Shown here one piece after another: positions 38,675-51,007 of a DNA stretch of 64,000 nt. Source of the stretch: Raphanus sativus (Eukaryota; Streptophyta; Magnoliopsida; Brassicales; Brassicaceae); contig NC_079513.1 in NCBI RefSeq assembly GCF_000801105.2, positions 25,016,273 to 25,080,272 on the forward strand. The letters run 5' to 3'. The position numbers and the translations under genes are program-made. Positions within the stretch are counted from its first letter, which is position 1. Each line of letters starts with the position of its first letter. The notes below the pieces were generated by a model that did not search any database, was not told where the DNA came from, and saw only the letters and a list, made by a program, of their open reading frames with translations.

Positions 38675-39522
38675 TCAAGACAAACCTATGCAAGTCTTGT
38701 ATTGGGAGATGGTAGGGGCTGGTCTGCACAGGATAGGAAAGGGAGGTTCTTCGCCTCCTGCAAAATCCATGGCCTTGGCTTGATACTCTACAAGAGAACC
38801 ATCCGGATACTCTCGGGCCGTAAAGGTGATGTAAAGCTTCCACCCACCTCCTGCTTTTAGATTGGCTCTCACGATACTTTCAAGTTCCACAGTCGTACCC
38901 TAAGTAAGTAAAACACAGTCTCATCAAAGGAAAACAAAACAAGAAGTTTCTATTTGAAAAGATCAGTACCGACCTTCTCCTCGTTGAGTTTCTTAACACA
39001 CAAGGAAGCAATATCCGCCAAATATTCTCTTGTGGTCATGTTTCTAAAACGTTGTTCTAGATCAGTAAGGGGGAAGATGGACCTGAAGGGATCTTCTTCA
39101 TAAAAACCCTAACAATCAAATAAGAAAAGATTAAAAAAATTAGAGGCTAACTCAATGGATAACAAAGAGGGGATTGCGTTAACCTTATTCTTCCAGGCCT
39201 GGATCTTAAACTCGCTGAACTCTTTGTATTCCTCGTCGTTGGAGAAGCTTTTACGATCCTCAGGGTCGTAGAATTCGTAACCATCGAAGCTGTCCACATC
39301 CCACTCCGGTTCCGGATCTTGCATGTTTAAATAATTTATTCTAGGAGGTCTCACGACTTCATCGTCTTCTGTGTCGACACTCCAAGCGCGTCCGCTATCG
39401 GTATCGCTTTCGTCTTCCATGCTTGTGGTTTCTTCATCTTCGAACTTCAGCTTTTTCGAGAGAGAAGAGTCGGATTCCTCCTCCGTCGAAGATCGTTTCG
39501 TCGTTACACCGTCGCTTGACAT
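38675..39522 (-). CDS. Cystatin-related protein, copy 5 (intact)
   Basis: Exons 39184-39522, 38974-39108 and 38675-38899 join to 232 residues. The N-terminus GVTTKRSSTEEESDSSLSKK and the SFDGYEFYDPEDRKSFSND segment place it with copy 1 rather than copies 3 and 4. Exon 2 reads GFYEEDPFRSIFPLTDLE, and exon 3 has VELESIVRANLKAGGGWKLY and EEPPFPILCRPAP. Its end, TISQYKTCIGLS, comes from the tandem duplication that covers the old stop codon. Upstream CACGTGAC/CCACGTGAG motifs lie at about 39657-39692. Confidence 0.83.
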
Positions 39523-40189
39523 CGTCGCCAGAGATTCGAGCAAACCCTAGGAATATATCTCAACACACAATTGGAGTCCAAGCAGATGACAAATATTGAA
39601 TGGTATTAGTTGAATATGTTTACCTATGTGCCCTTTTTTATATCCCTCCCCTTTCACACGTGACTACTAAGATTATTTGGGCCACGTGAGACAGAATTAT
39701 TTTTTGGTTGAATTTGAAAGTTTATAAGATCAGATCATATAAAATGGCTAATTTATTTGTCTAATCCTTTTCTTTGTTGTTTTTCTCGCCAACAGTTTAA
39801 GATAAACTTTTACATATTTAATGCTGAAGGTAAACAATATTTTTGATGCAAGTACTTTAATATACCAAAGTATTGTGAAGGTAAAAGTTAGTAATCATTT
39901 TACTTTAGTTTCCTCAAAAAAAAAAATATTCATCAAAGCGATGCTCGGCAAAGCGGCGACGCTCCAGAGGATTTAATCAGAGCAGTTCAATGAGTGTTGA
40001 CTTTTCCGTCAAGTCGTTTAGAACTATATTCATCTTAGCCCGTCATTATTGGTCAGTATGTTTAACCAAGATTAGCATCTGGTGTTTCAAGTATTACAAT
40101 AAACAGTGATGGAGTCGACTTTGATATAAATTACAAGCCTGCTTGGATTGTAGTACTTTCTCACGGTTACAACATCTACAAGATTTACC
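39523..40189. other. Spacer upstream of copy 5
   Basis: Promoter side of copy 5 with ACACGTGAC near 39656, then AT-rich DNA without coding signal up to the RNase H relic. Confidence 0.45.
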
Positions 40190-40786
40190 TATTTAGATAC
40201 TTTGAAGAATTTGGAAGAGTAAAAACATGTTAGTTTTCCAAAATAAAAGTATACATTGGAAAACTATTTTGGAATATGCCAATGAAAATGCAAGACAATG
40301 GAGAATTATTGAAGTTATGGATCCACAACCAGGGAGAAGAGGACACCTAGATTCGAGGACTAATACTCCACTTTCTTGGAGGAAATCTCGGTGAAATGCA
40401 ATACGGATGGATCTTTCAACTCGGTAACAAATGAGAGTTCGGCAGGATGGATTGTACGTGACACGACACATGATATTTTACTGAAGCAGGACAAATCAGA
40501 GGAAGAAAGGTTCAAAATGCTTTGGAGAGTGAAATGCAGGCAATTCTTCTGGAATTACAACATTGCGGGTTAAGAGGTTTTCTAAATGTAACCATTGAAG
40601 GTGAGATGGATGCAGAAATTTGAAAACATCAGGTTCCAATGGACAAAAAAAGAAGCAAATACAGTGACAGACAAATTAGCAACTACAAGTCTACCTGATC
40701 ATACAATTTTCTTATTTCACTACTATGTACCATTGATGATAACAAATACCTTACATAGAGATTATGTAAACTCTTCTATATACTAG
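40190..40786 (+). pseudogene. RNase H-like relic of a non-LTR element
   Basis: Plus-strand pieces in more than one frame match the plant RVT_3/RNase H domain found at the end of LINE-like polyproteins. They include IWKSKNMLVFQNK near 40209, then VKCNTDGSFNSVTNESSAGW and IVRDTTHDIL (about 40391-40482). At 40617-40786 come KFENIRFQWTKKEANTVTDK and a YVPLMITNTLHRDYV end. The middle is deleted and frames are broken. It is unrelated in orientation to the LINE at 31-34 kb. Confidence 0.75.
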
Positions 40787-41609
40787 TGAAAGTCAGGTGT
40801 CCTTTTTTCCTCATTTTACCAATTAATCATCTATTACCTTAAAAAAATAAAACTATTCATGTTTGCATGTACAAAGACCTCACAAACCTGCCAAGCTAAT
40901 CAGTACAATAAATCTCCACTCTCAGTGACCTCGATCTTTGAAATGTCTTTTCTCTTTGTATGTATTAAAGCAGTTAGCACGAAAAATTAGCACTCGAAAA
41001 TACTTTTGTTAAGGGAATACTATAGACTCTGTTAGACTACTTAAATTTTGGATCATGCTGCAATGAGAGCTTACTATACAATGAAAAACTTGCATCATCT
41101 AAAGAGCTTCCAAATACACAAGAGAATGCTCCAAATTATTAGTCCAAATAAACATAAACTTATTAATCAACAACCTAACGTCATATGAGTTAAGTAAACA
41201 TGACCATGTTATCTGCCAGTAAGCATCTCCCCTCAGTGCACGAGTGTCAATTGTATCCCAAAGACATAGCTAACATTAAGACAAAACGTAAATCCACCTC
41301 GGACTCAACTTACTTTATAACTTGAAAACATCATTTCGATACACTTTGATCTGTGTGTTCCGCAGAGACCGGCAACAACATACCAATTCTGCAATGATTA
41401 GATTGAAGATTTGAAATTCAGAAAGACAATCCTCCGAAACTACATAAAGATTTTTTTCCCATAATTAAGAAAATCAATTTTTGTTTACATCCATTCCTCC
41501 ACAAAAATTGACAAAGCTCATAAGTAATTCCAAAAAAATTATCGCAGCTACTATAAGTAGTTACACTGAATAGTAAAGATACCTAATGCAATTCATAGAC
41601 TAGGATATC
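40787..41609. other. 3' spacer of copy 6
   Basis: Array spacer with the shared GGATCATGCTGC block (near 41050) and the probable 3' UTR of copy 6. A short tandem duplication (about 41605-41668, 33-bp unit GGATAT..GAATGG) abuts the exon 3 end. Confidence 0.5.
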
Positions 41610-42432
41610 CTAGAAGCTGGTCTGCAGAGAATGGGAGGATATGCTAGAAGCTGGTCTGCAGAGAATGGGAAAGGTAGGTTTTCTGCCTCCTGCAAAATCC
41701 ATGGCCTTGGCTTGATACTCCACAAGAGGACCATCGGGATGCTCTCGAGCCATAAAGGTGATGTAGAGCTTATACCCACCTCCTGGTTTTAGATTGGCTC
41801 TCACAATGCTTACAACTTCCACAGACGAACCCTAAGTAAGTTAAACACACACACACACATCCTAACTGTAAGTATCATATCAAATTAGAGAAGAATAAAA
41901 AGGTTCATATTTGATTAGATCATTTCTCACCTTCTCCTCGTTGAGTTTCTTAACACACAAGGAAGCAATATTTGCCAAATGTTCCCTCGCAGTCACGGTT
42001 ATCCCGTCTGACCAAATATCTTCCAGATCGTTAATGGGGTAGATGGATCTGAATGGATCTTCTAAAAACCCCTAAAAAATCAAAATACGAAAATTTAGAG
42101 TTATTCATTGTGTGGGGATAACAAAGAGCGGCGGTCATGACGTTACCCTATCTTCCAGGCCTTGGTTTTATACGCGCGGAAGTCTTCGTACTCCTCGTCG
42201 TTGGGGAAGCCTTCACGGCCGTTAGCATCGAATACCAATTCGTAACCGTCGTAGCTGTCCACATCCCACTCCGGTTCCGGATCTTGAAAGTTTGAATAGT
42301 TAATTGTCGGAGATCTCACGACTTGGTCATCGTCGTCTTCTTCGTCGACACTCCATAACCCTTCGTTATCGCTATCGCTTTCTTCTTCATGCTTGTGTCG
42401 TCTCGCTTCGCCGTCACATCCTCGGTTTTCAT
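41610..42432 (-). pseudogene. Cystatin-related protein, copy 6 (frameshifted)
   Basis: Exons 2 and 3 look healthy: exon 3 reads VEVVSIVRANLKPGGGYKLY, TFMAREHPDG and GRKPTFPILCRPASS. Exon 1 is damaged. After KTEDVTAKRD it has lost about 20 codons of the acidic region, and the GAA-repeat region that follows is out of frame, giving KKKAIAITKGYGVS and a stop (TKS*). A further single-base loss sits at the exon 1 donor (AAGATAGG instead of AAGAATAGG). Without an alternative first exon this copy cannot make the normal protein. Confidence 0.8.
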
Positions 42433-43456
42433 CGTTGTCGGAGAATCAAACAAACCCTAGAGATATCTCTCTCTAACACACAAATTGATTAGGGCACAAG
42501 GAAGATGGCAATATTGAAATGATACTCTTGGATGTATTTACCGATGTGTCCTTAGGGTTTTGATTTATGGTGTAACTCATAGTTAATTTTGTCGCTTTTT
42601 CTTCATATCTTTCGAATTAATAATCTTTTTGCCCGTAAAGAAATAAGATTATTCGCGATTTCGTGTATAGAGGTATTCGGACAAACAAAAACCAGATAAT
42701 TATAAATCTTTAAGCTAAACGCTGATCATCTTACAAAGCCGAAAACTTATCTCGAATATTAGTGCTATATGTCTTAAACAAGGCCAATGCTTACAAGTTT
42801 TTTTTTTTTGCTAAAACAATGCTTACAAGTTTTTTTTTTTGAAACTAACAATGCTTACAAGTTCTCGCATGAGTTTTGAATAGATGATGATGAATTGATG
42901 ATGATCCCATCCCGAACATTGTCAAACAAAGAAAAGAATTTCCCAATACATCAATACTATTCAACATGTTCAATTAATATTAATTGGATCCAACATATTT
43001 TATAACTGTATTTAAATGATTTATCTAAATATCATATAACACCTTCTAAAAGTTATTAAAATCCACGTTATAACTGTTCCTACCAAAAACAGTTACTTTT
43101 TTCTTTCAAATAAAGTTTTGAATTTATCAGATAGGTCTCTGATTTGGAAAATAAACGAAGTACTATTTCCATGATACAATTTTTAGAAAATAAACGACGT
43201 GATGTACATAGGATATTATATTTTTTATGAAACTTTAAAAGTTAACTAATATTAATATTAATTAATGGTGGAAGCGGGTTACTATTAAAATTTAATTTTA
43301 TGATTGACGGAGTTTAACCGGTTTAAGTGAATTTTATAGAAATAAATATTCATATAAACTCATTTAATTTAACGGGTTTTAAATAGGTTATTCGAATAAA
43401 AAATATTTATTAAATGTGATTCTACTTAAAGTTAGTGAAGACCATTTTAACCCAAC

Positions 43457-43487
<31 letters not shown>

Positions 43488-44777
43488 TAATATATAACAG
43501 AATATGTTAAACAATATTTCTTTAAACATTTTTCAAAAAAATTATTCGGTTTTAGTTGCGGGTTGAGTTTGATATTAGTTTCGAATATAATAATTTAAGA
43601 ACTGTTCGAGTATATAGATCATGTCTAATAGAGTATGAGATTTTATTTTTTGGAGCGATTGGGATATAAATATTCTTGACTAAATTATGTTAGGTAACTA
43701 CTAAGTAAATATAATATGTTACAAACTTTAGGAATAAAGTTTTAAAATGGTTTCTGAAATGAATATGGTACAAGTGTTAATTATGCAACTTGACATATTG
43801 AATATAGTCACCCAAAATATATTAAATTAAATTAATACTTAAACACTAATATAATTATAAAACACACAAAAATTAAATTAAATCTTTTTTTTTTAAAAAA
43901 ACATAAAAAAAACATATACCCGCCCTTTAAACATCACACGGAGGAAAAGCTACTCACAAGGCTTTCTCGCTATTTATTGTTTTCTAGTTTTTTAAATAGC
44001 AAGCTTGTCTTTAGTGATATTCATGGAGAAAACATATTTTGCTAATTCCCATTATTGATGATCTGCTACTTACTCCCAATCTCATCTAAAATTTCAGGTA
44101 TTGGTTTGTCTGGCTATGCAGTGATAACATTCATCAAAAACTTAGTAGACCACGGGCGTGACTTAAAGAACACGGAAGAAAGTGCCTGACAATCCCTGCC
44201 AAGCTAATCAAAACTTAACCCCCACTTAGTAGACCACGGCGTGACTTAAAGAACACGGAAGAAAGTGCCTGACAATCCCTGCCAAGCTAATCAGTAAAAA
44301 TAACTTCTGAGTCTCAATGGCTGTCCCTGATCTTTTAATTTTTTTCTGGCTTTGCAGGTATCGAAGCAGCAATTACGAAAATCACAATCTTGAAAACAAT
44401 TTTGTTAGGGAAAGAAATCATCCTCTCATGGTGAATTGTGATGATCTATTATATACTCTATTAGACCACTTGGTTTTGGATCATGCTGCGATGATCATTG
44501 TAATATTCTGATGAAGAAAAATGCCAATGTCTTAAACAAGGCCAATGCTTACAAGTTCTCATCCATTCTGAAACGATAGAATGAAAGATTTGAAATTCAG
44601 AAAGACATCATACGAACAATATCTCCATGATTAAGAAAATAAATGTCTGTTTACATCAATTCCTCCACAAAAATTGACAAAGCTCATAAGTAATTCTAAA
44701 CAAAATACTAAGTAGTTAAACTGAGAATAAATGAGTAAGCATAATAAAGAGTTAAAGATAGCTATACAAGTCTTAGG
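42433..44777. other. Long spacer between copies 6 and 7
   Basis: Promoter remnant of copy 6, then about 1 kb of AT-rich DNA with a (TA)n run at 43459-43480 and a degraded Helitron-like 3' motif (ACCCGCCCTTTAAAC, about 43918-43932). Shared array spacer follows. Within it, a block of about 65 bp containing ACACGGAAGAAAGTGCCTGA is directly duplicated (about 44144-44208 and 44227-44291). No gene. Confidence 0.55.
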
Positions 44778-45635
44778 TTAGGATATGGTAGAAGCTGCTC
44801 TCTGCAAAGAATGGAAAGGGAGGTTTTGCTCCAAAATCCATGGCCTTAGCTTGAATACTCTACTAGAGGACCATGTGTATACTCTCGAGCCATAAAAGTG
44901 ATGTACAGCTTCCAACCATCTCCTTACTTTTAGATTGCCTCTCACGATGCTTACAACTTCCACAGTGGTACCCTAATCAGTAAAAGAAATCATATATGTA
45001 AGTGATCATATCAAATTAAAAAAAAAAAGAAGTTTATATGTGAACTGATGAGTACTCAGTCACCTTCTCTTCATTGAGTTTCTTAACACACAAGGAAGCA
45101 ATATCCGCGAAATATTCCCTCGTAGTCATGGTTGTCCAAGGTTCTTCCAGATCAGTAAGGGGGGAAGATAGACCTGAAAGAATCTTTTCAAAAAACCCCT
45201 AAAAAAATAAATACATGAGAGATTAAAATTCTTGATGTAAAACAATTAGATAACAAAGAAGGGTAACGTTTAAGCAAATTAAAAAAAAAAACAAAAACAA
45301 AGAAGGGTTACGTACGCTACCTTATTCTTCCAGGTCTGGATTTTAAATACGCGGAACTCTTCGTACTCCTCGTCGTCAGAGAAGCTTTTACGGTCCTCAG
45401 AGTCGTAGCATTCGTAACCATCGAAGCTGTCCACATCCCACTCCGGTTCCGGATCTTGAAAGTTTAAATAGTTAATTGTCGGAGATCTCACGACTTCATC
45501 GTCTTCTGTGTCGACACTCCATGCGCGTCCGCAATCGGTATCGCTTTCGTCTTCCAAGCTTGTGGTTTCTTCATCTTCGCATCTCGTTTCCTCCTCCGTC
45601 GAAGCTAGTTTCGCCGTCTCATCGTCGCTTTTCAT
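44778..45635 (-). pseudogene. Cystatin-related protein, copy 7 (frameshifted)
   Basis: Exon 1 is open from ATG 45635 (KSDDETAKLASTEEET, INYLNFQDPEPEWDVDSFDG) but has a shortened acidic region. Exon 2 shows a one-base loss followed about ten codons later by a one-base gain in a C-run, so FEKILSGLSSPLTD replaces the usual YEQDPFRSIFPLTD before the frame recovers. Exon 3 has an extra base after GNLKV, giving RRWLEAVHHFYGS instead of GDGWKLYITFMA. The result is a scrambled C-terminus lacking the family core. Confidence 0.8.
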
Positions 45636-45793
45636 AGTCGCAAAGAATCTAACAAAACCTAACAATATCTCTTACGACAATTAATAAATTTGATATAGAA
45701 TACAAGTGTGAGTCGGCCCGAAGTGTCTTTACAGGCTTTTTTACATTAACTTACCTGAGGTAAAAAAAAAAACTTACGTGAGAGTATATAACA

Positions 45794-46990
45794 TCAATAC
45801 CATTAAATCAGAATCATTCCCAAATTATATCCTCAAATTATATCCTTAATGAATGTTTTAAAGCTTTCCAAAAATATCTTTAATTTTACAAAGATGATAA
45901 AATTCATTAATGGCATTTGAGTCTTTTAGTTTTGGACCTCCAAATATATTTAAATAGATCAATAAATAATGGGTTTACACATATTTATAAAATGGCTACT
46001 ATTATTTAATATAAATATTTTATGTTCAGATATTAGACATATATATTCTGAAACTAAATTAATAAAAAACATAATGACATTATAATATTATTTTCTTAAA
46101 TCTATGTATCATAAAATTAATTTTAAATCTAAAATAGAAAAATACAAACTTATAATAGGTTATTAATAACAAAATAAACTAATATTGTCATATTAATAAA
46201 TTTTTATATTATCTTTTTATTTGGATGACATAATAAAAATATCATCAAAGTTTAAAGACCACAAGTTTATGTAGTATTAAAAAGATATATGATTAATTTA
46301 ATACAAAAATCAAAATACTATAAGATATTTTATGTTTTATTTGATCATTGGTATTAAATCACAGGTTAATAATGAATTTTTGAGTTTTACCGGGTTCTAT
46401 CGGATTTTTAATTAACGATTTTTTCATTAAATCCGAACTAGATTATATACATGGTACGGGTCTACCAGTTTAGCAGATCTAGGTCGAATATGAAAACACT
46501 TCTTAAAACTCAACATTATTTTCAAAAAACTTTTAAATTATATGTTCTTTAATAAAAAATTATAAATTCATTCAAATCACTCTTGACCAAATATTTGTTT
46601 TATTTATTTTTATTTTGAAGAGAAAAAACAAATAATAAAAATATAAGAACTCATTGTTATGATTTGAAACAAAAATAATAGTAATTTGTAAATTAATTTT
46701 CGGTTAATAAGTGAAAACAACCCGCGCTTCTTAGCAATATTTTATATAATTATAAATCTTTAAAATTATATAATAGTCCAAGTAAGAATTTCGGATGTTT
46801 AATTTATTACAAACACAAAACGGTTGTATAACGCATTTTAAATTTCGCCATACTGTACACACTATTACAAACCCGCATAATTGAAACTTGATCATGTTAC
46901 AGTTTATATAATTAAAATGAATAATAGTTAATCTTTATACTGAAAAAACAACAAAAAAACTCGTCCTTTCAAGGGCGGATCAAAATCTAG
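45794..46990 (+). mobile_element. Non-autonomous Helitron, second copy
   Basis: It starts with TCAATACCATTAAATCAGAA after an A and ends in an imperfect hairpin, CGTCCTTTCAAGGGCGG, followed by ATCAAAATCTAG before a T. The interior is AT-rich without coding capacity. Ends and A/T insertion site fit Helitrons; the 5' end is more diverged than that at 14940. Confidence 0.62.
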
Positions 46991-47477
46991 TTACGTCTAC
47001 GTATTAAAAGTACTTTTTACAGTTATGCCAATCACCTTTCATTGTTTCGTTTCTTGACAAACAGAAAAAGAAGAGTAATTGGACTTCGGCCCATCTAAAA
47101 AGATTAAGTCTCTCGTCTCTTCTGCTTTTTCTGTTAGTGGCCCATTAGATTACAGAATATTCATTAACTTTTACCCGTGAGCTGCCTGCTAGCTACATCG
47201 CATACCGAAGTAAAAGCTAAACTGTTATAGTAAAATTGCCCCGGTACAGATGTATTGCTTTTTTTTTTTCTTTTTTGGATCACGAAACAGATGTATTTGC
47301 TTAAGAAAACATTTATACAGAGTGGATTTCAAGTTATCGAGACCAATCTTTGAAAATCTTAACGAGTTGTTGTTCCTTAATTTGAGATTTTATTCATACC
47401 AAACACATGTTTATAAGTTTTTTTTTTCCGTCTGAGGCAACAACAAAAATAAAATAAAAACGCAGGGATCAACCACA
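46991..47477. other. 3' spacer of the acidic protein gene
   Basis: Short spacer with T-rich runs; it includes the 3' UTR of the leftward gene ending at 47478. Nothing else recognised. Confidence 0.45.
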
Positions 47478-49903
47478 CTACTCAGCAATCTGATTATTAC
47501 CAGGCAACATCTGCAAAGCAGTTCTGTTGCTACTACTCTTTATAGAGAGTTCCTTCACCAACTTCACGAGTTGTCTCATGCTAACATTTTTCAAGTTCTT
47601 TTCATCAAACTCCACCTTCTTATTCTTCTTTGCAGCCTCCTCACCTTTGCTCTCTCCATTAACAACATTCATCATCATCTCCATGCTGTTCTCCTTGCTC
47701 GTATTATCCACATTGACCAGCTTCATAGCCGAGTTCTTTGATGCTGACTTGTTTGGTCTTGGAAACTGAGCTGAGACTGACCCCGCCACAAATGGAGATA
47801 GTGGAGCTGTTGTTTCTACCAGAGCATCTTCAAGCACAAGAGAAGAAGTTGGAGCGGTTACGGAACCTTCTGATTCAGGTAGAATCATCTTCTTTCCGTC
47901 AGCAATATCAGATCCCTGTATGGCTTGGTATGAATCGGCTTCAGAGATAGTTCCATCCGAGTCAGCACCAGAATCATCTCCTTCCTGCTCAGTTTCTGAA
48001 CCACCATCAGTTTGGTCCACCATTATGTCTTCAACAAACGTGTTGATTTTCTCAGCCTCAAAATCATTCTCCTCAGCCGCATGTTCTGTCTCTTGTTGGT
48101 TGACTTGGTTTGAATCAGCTTCAGAGATTGTGCCATCCAAGTCAATACCAGAATCATCACCTTCCTGCTCACTTTCTGAATCACCATCAGTTTCCACCAC
48201 TGTATCTTCAACAGAAGTGTTGATCTTCTTAGCCACAGAATCATTCTCCTGAGTCGCCACTTCTGTCTCTTGGTACTCGGCTTGGTTTGAATCAGCTTCA
48301 GAGAGAGTGCCGTCTGAGTCAACACCAGAATCATCTTCCTCCGGTTCAGCTTCTAAATCACCGTCAGTTAGGTCCACCATTGTTTCCTCATGGAAAGTGT
48401 TGGTCTTCTCAGGCTCTGAATCTTTCTCCTGAATAGCCTCTTCTGGCACATGATGGTCGACTTGTACTAACCTCTCGAAAGTTTCAAAGTCCTTGGACTC
48501 TGCAAAAGAAAAGACATTTGGATTTAGAAACGTAAACGACGAAAAGTGGTTAGTGCTCTTTATTTGGTTCATACCTTTATTGTCATTAGTTGTCTCAGTG
48601 TTGGCATCTTCCAAGACAGGAGTATCATCATCATTCTTCAAAACCTCCCATTCTTTCTCCATGGATGCACTTAAATCTCTACCTAAGATAACTTCAGCAT
48701 CCTCATTTCTCTCCTCTGAACCTGATGTTACCACAAAACGCATTATAGACCAACCATTTCATAATATATCAGAAGCACTGCAAGAGAGAAAAAAAAGTCA
48801 AGTGAATCTAACCAGCTGGATTCTTCTCCTGTGCAGACACTTCTTGTTTTGTTTCCTCAATTCTCCCAGGTTGATCAAAGGTTTCTTTAGTCTTCAAACT
48901 CAAGTCAGCCATACACTTCTCCAACAGCCTTGTTGATCTCCTTGTGTTGTATGCTGACTGGACCAACTCACCCTTTCTTGTGCTTCGCGCTGCAGGAGTT
49001 TTAGCCGCATTGAACTTGACATTCTTGATCATGTTTTCTTGGTCCAGTTCTCCATCAAGAGACTTGCTCGCCAAACGAGGTTCAGGTTTTACAGCGGTCT
49101 TCCTTCGGGTTGTTCTAGCTGTAGTACTTGGCGGATGCTTGGCTACGCTGGTTAGAGACTGAAGAACATTGGAGTCGGACTGGTTCATGTATTCATCAAG
49201 ACCTTCAACCTATTATAATTCCAAAGAAAAAGGAATCACATAAACAAAGCATTAGTGAGGCAATTAATCCTGTAAATACATAATGAGCACAAAGTAAGAT
49301 TCAAAATCTGGGAATCAAAATTACAGAAACTTCTACGTCCAATGAAACCACAAGCAATGACCAAAATGACTTAACATATCAAACACATGCGAACAACTGC
49401 ACAGAAACAGATCTACAACAGAAGATTTGAATGCGATTAACAAACAATTACGAAGACCAGATTCACCATTGGATTAGAATGTCAAGAGACTAAGCAGCAA
49501 ACGATTTCTGGAACTTGCTCATTTCGACAGATCTCAGTCATTATTAAGCTAAATCACCTAAGATCTTCAATCAGAATCAGGTTCAATCGGTGATCTAAAA
49601 CTTCGAGATACAGGATCATCGAGAGTAAATCTAAGAATCTATCTAGTTCATATTCGTTTTCGACTTCGTAAACGAGCAAAGTACGATCTCAACCACCTCA
49701 GAGCGATGCTCCGATTCGTATTAGATGAGATTCAGCTACAGTATTGACGAAATCGAATCGATGCAACTGTCGGAGGAAAGGAAACTTACAGTCTCAAGAG
49801 ATTTGAGAGCATCGGCCATGGCGAGGTTGGTCATGTTAGCTGGGACTTTGTTGATCTTGCAGAGAAATTGAAGATCTCTTCTGAGAAGGCTGTGGAAATC
49901 CAT
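47478..49903 (-). CDS. Acidic, repeat-containing plant protein (SAP/LisH-like N-terminus)
   Basis: Four exons, 49790-49903, 48813-49209, 48575-48721 and 47478-48499, join in frame to 1680 nt and 559 residues. The N-terminus has FLCKINKVPANMTNLAMADA and then EGLDEYMNQ, the conserved start of a plant aspartate/glutamate-rich family that I associate with Arabidopsis AT5G17160. A basic middle (TTARTTRRKTAVKPEP, then TPAARSTRKGEL and YNTRRSTRLLEKCM) could bind nucleic acid or chromatin. Exon 4 has three tandem ~50-residue acidic repeats, each ending DSG-D-DGT(L/I)SEADS, and a Lys-rich tail ending KLVKELSIKSSSNRTALQML. No membrane segment. A nuclear role is inferred from composition only. Its position between the cystatin array and PSY supports the synteny. 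Confidence 0.85.
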
Positions 49904-49908
49904 CTTCG

Positions 49909-51007
<1,099 letters not shown>

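Noticed and set aside
47527..48936. Several plus-strand frames opposite the acidic protein
   Set aside because: They mirror the minus-strand coding exons, which splice into one clean 559-residue protein.
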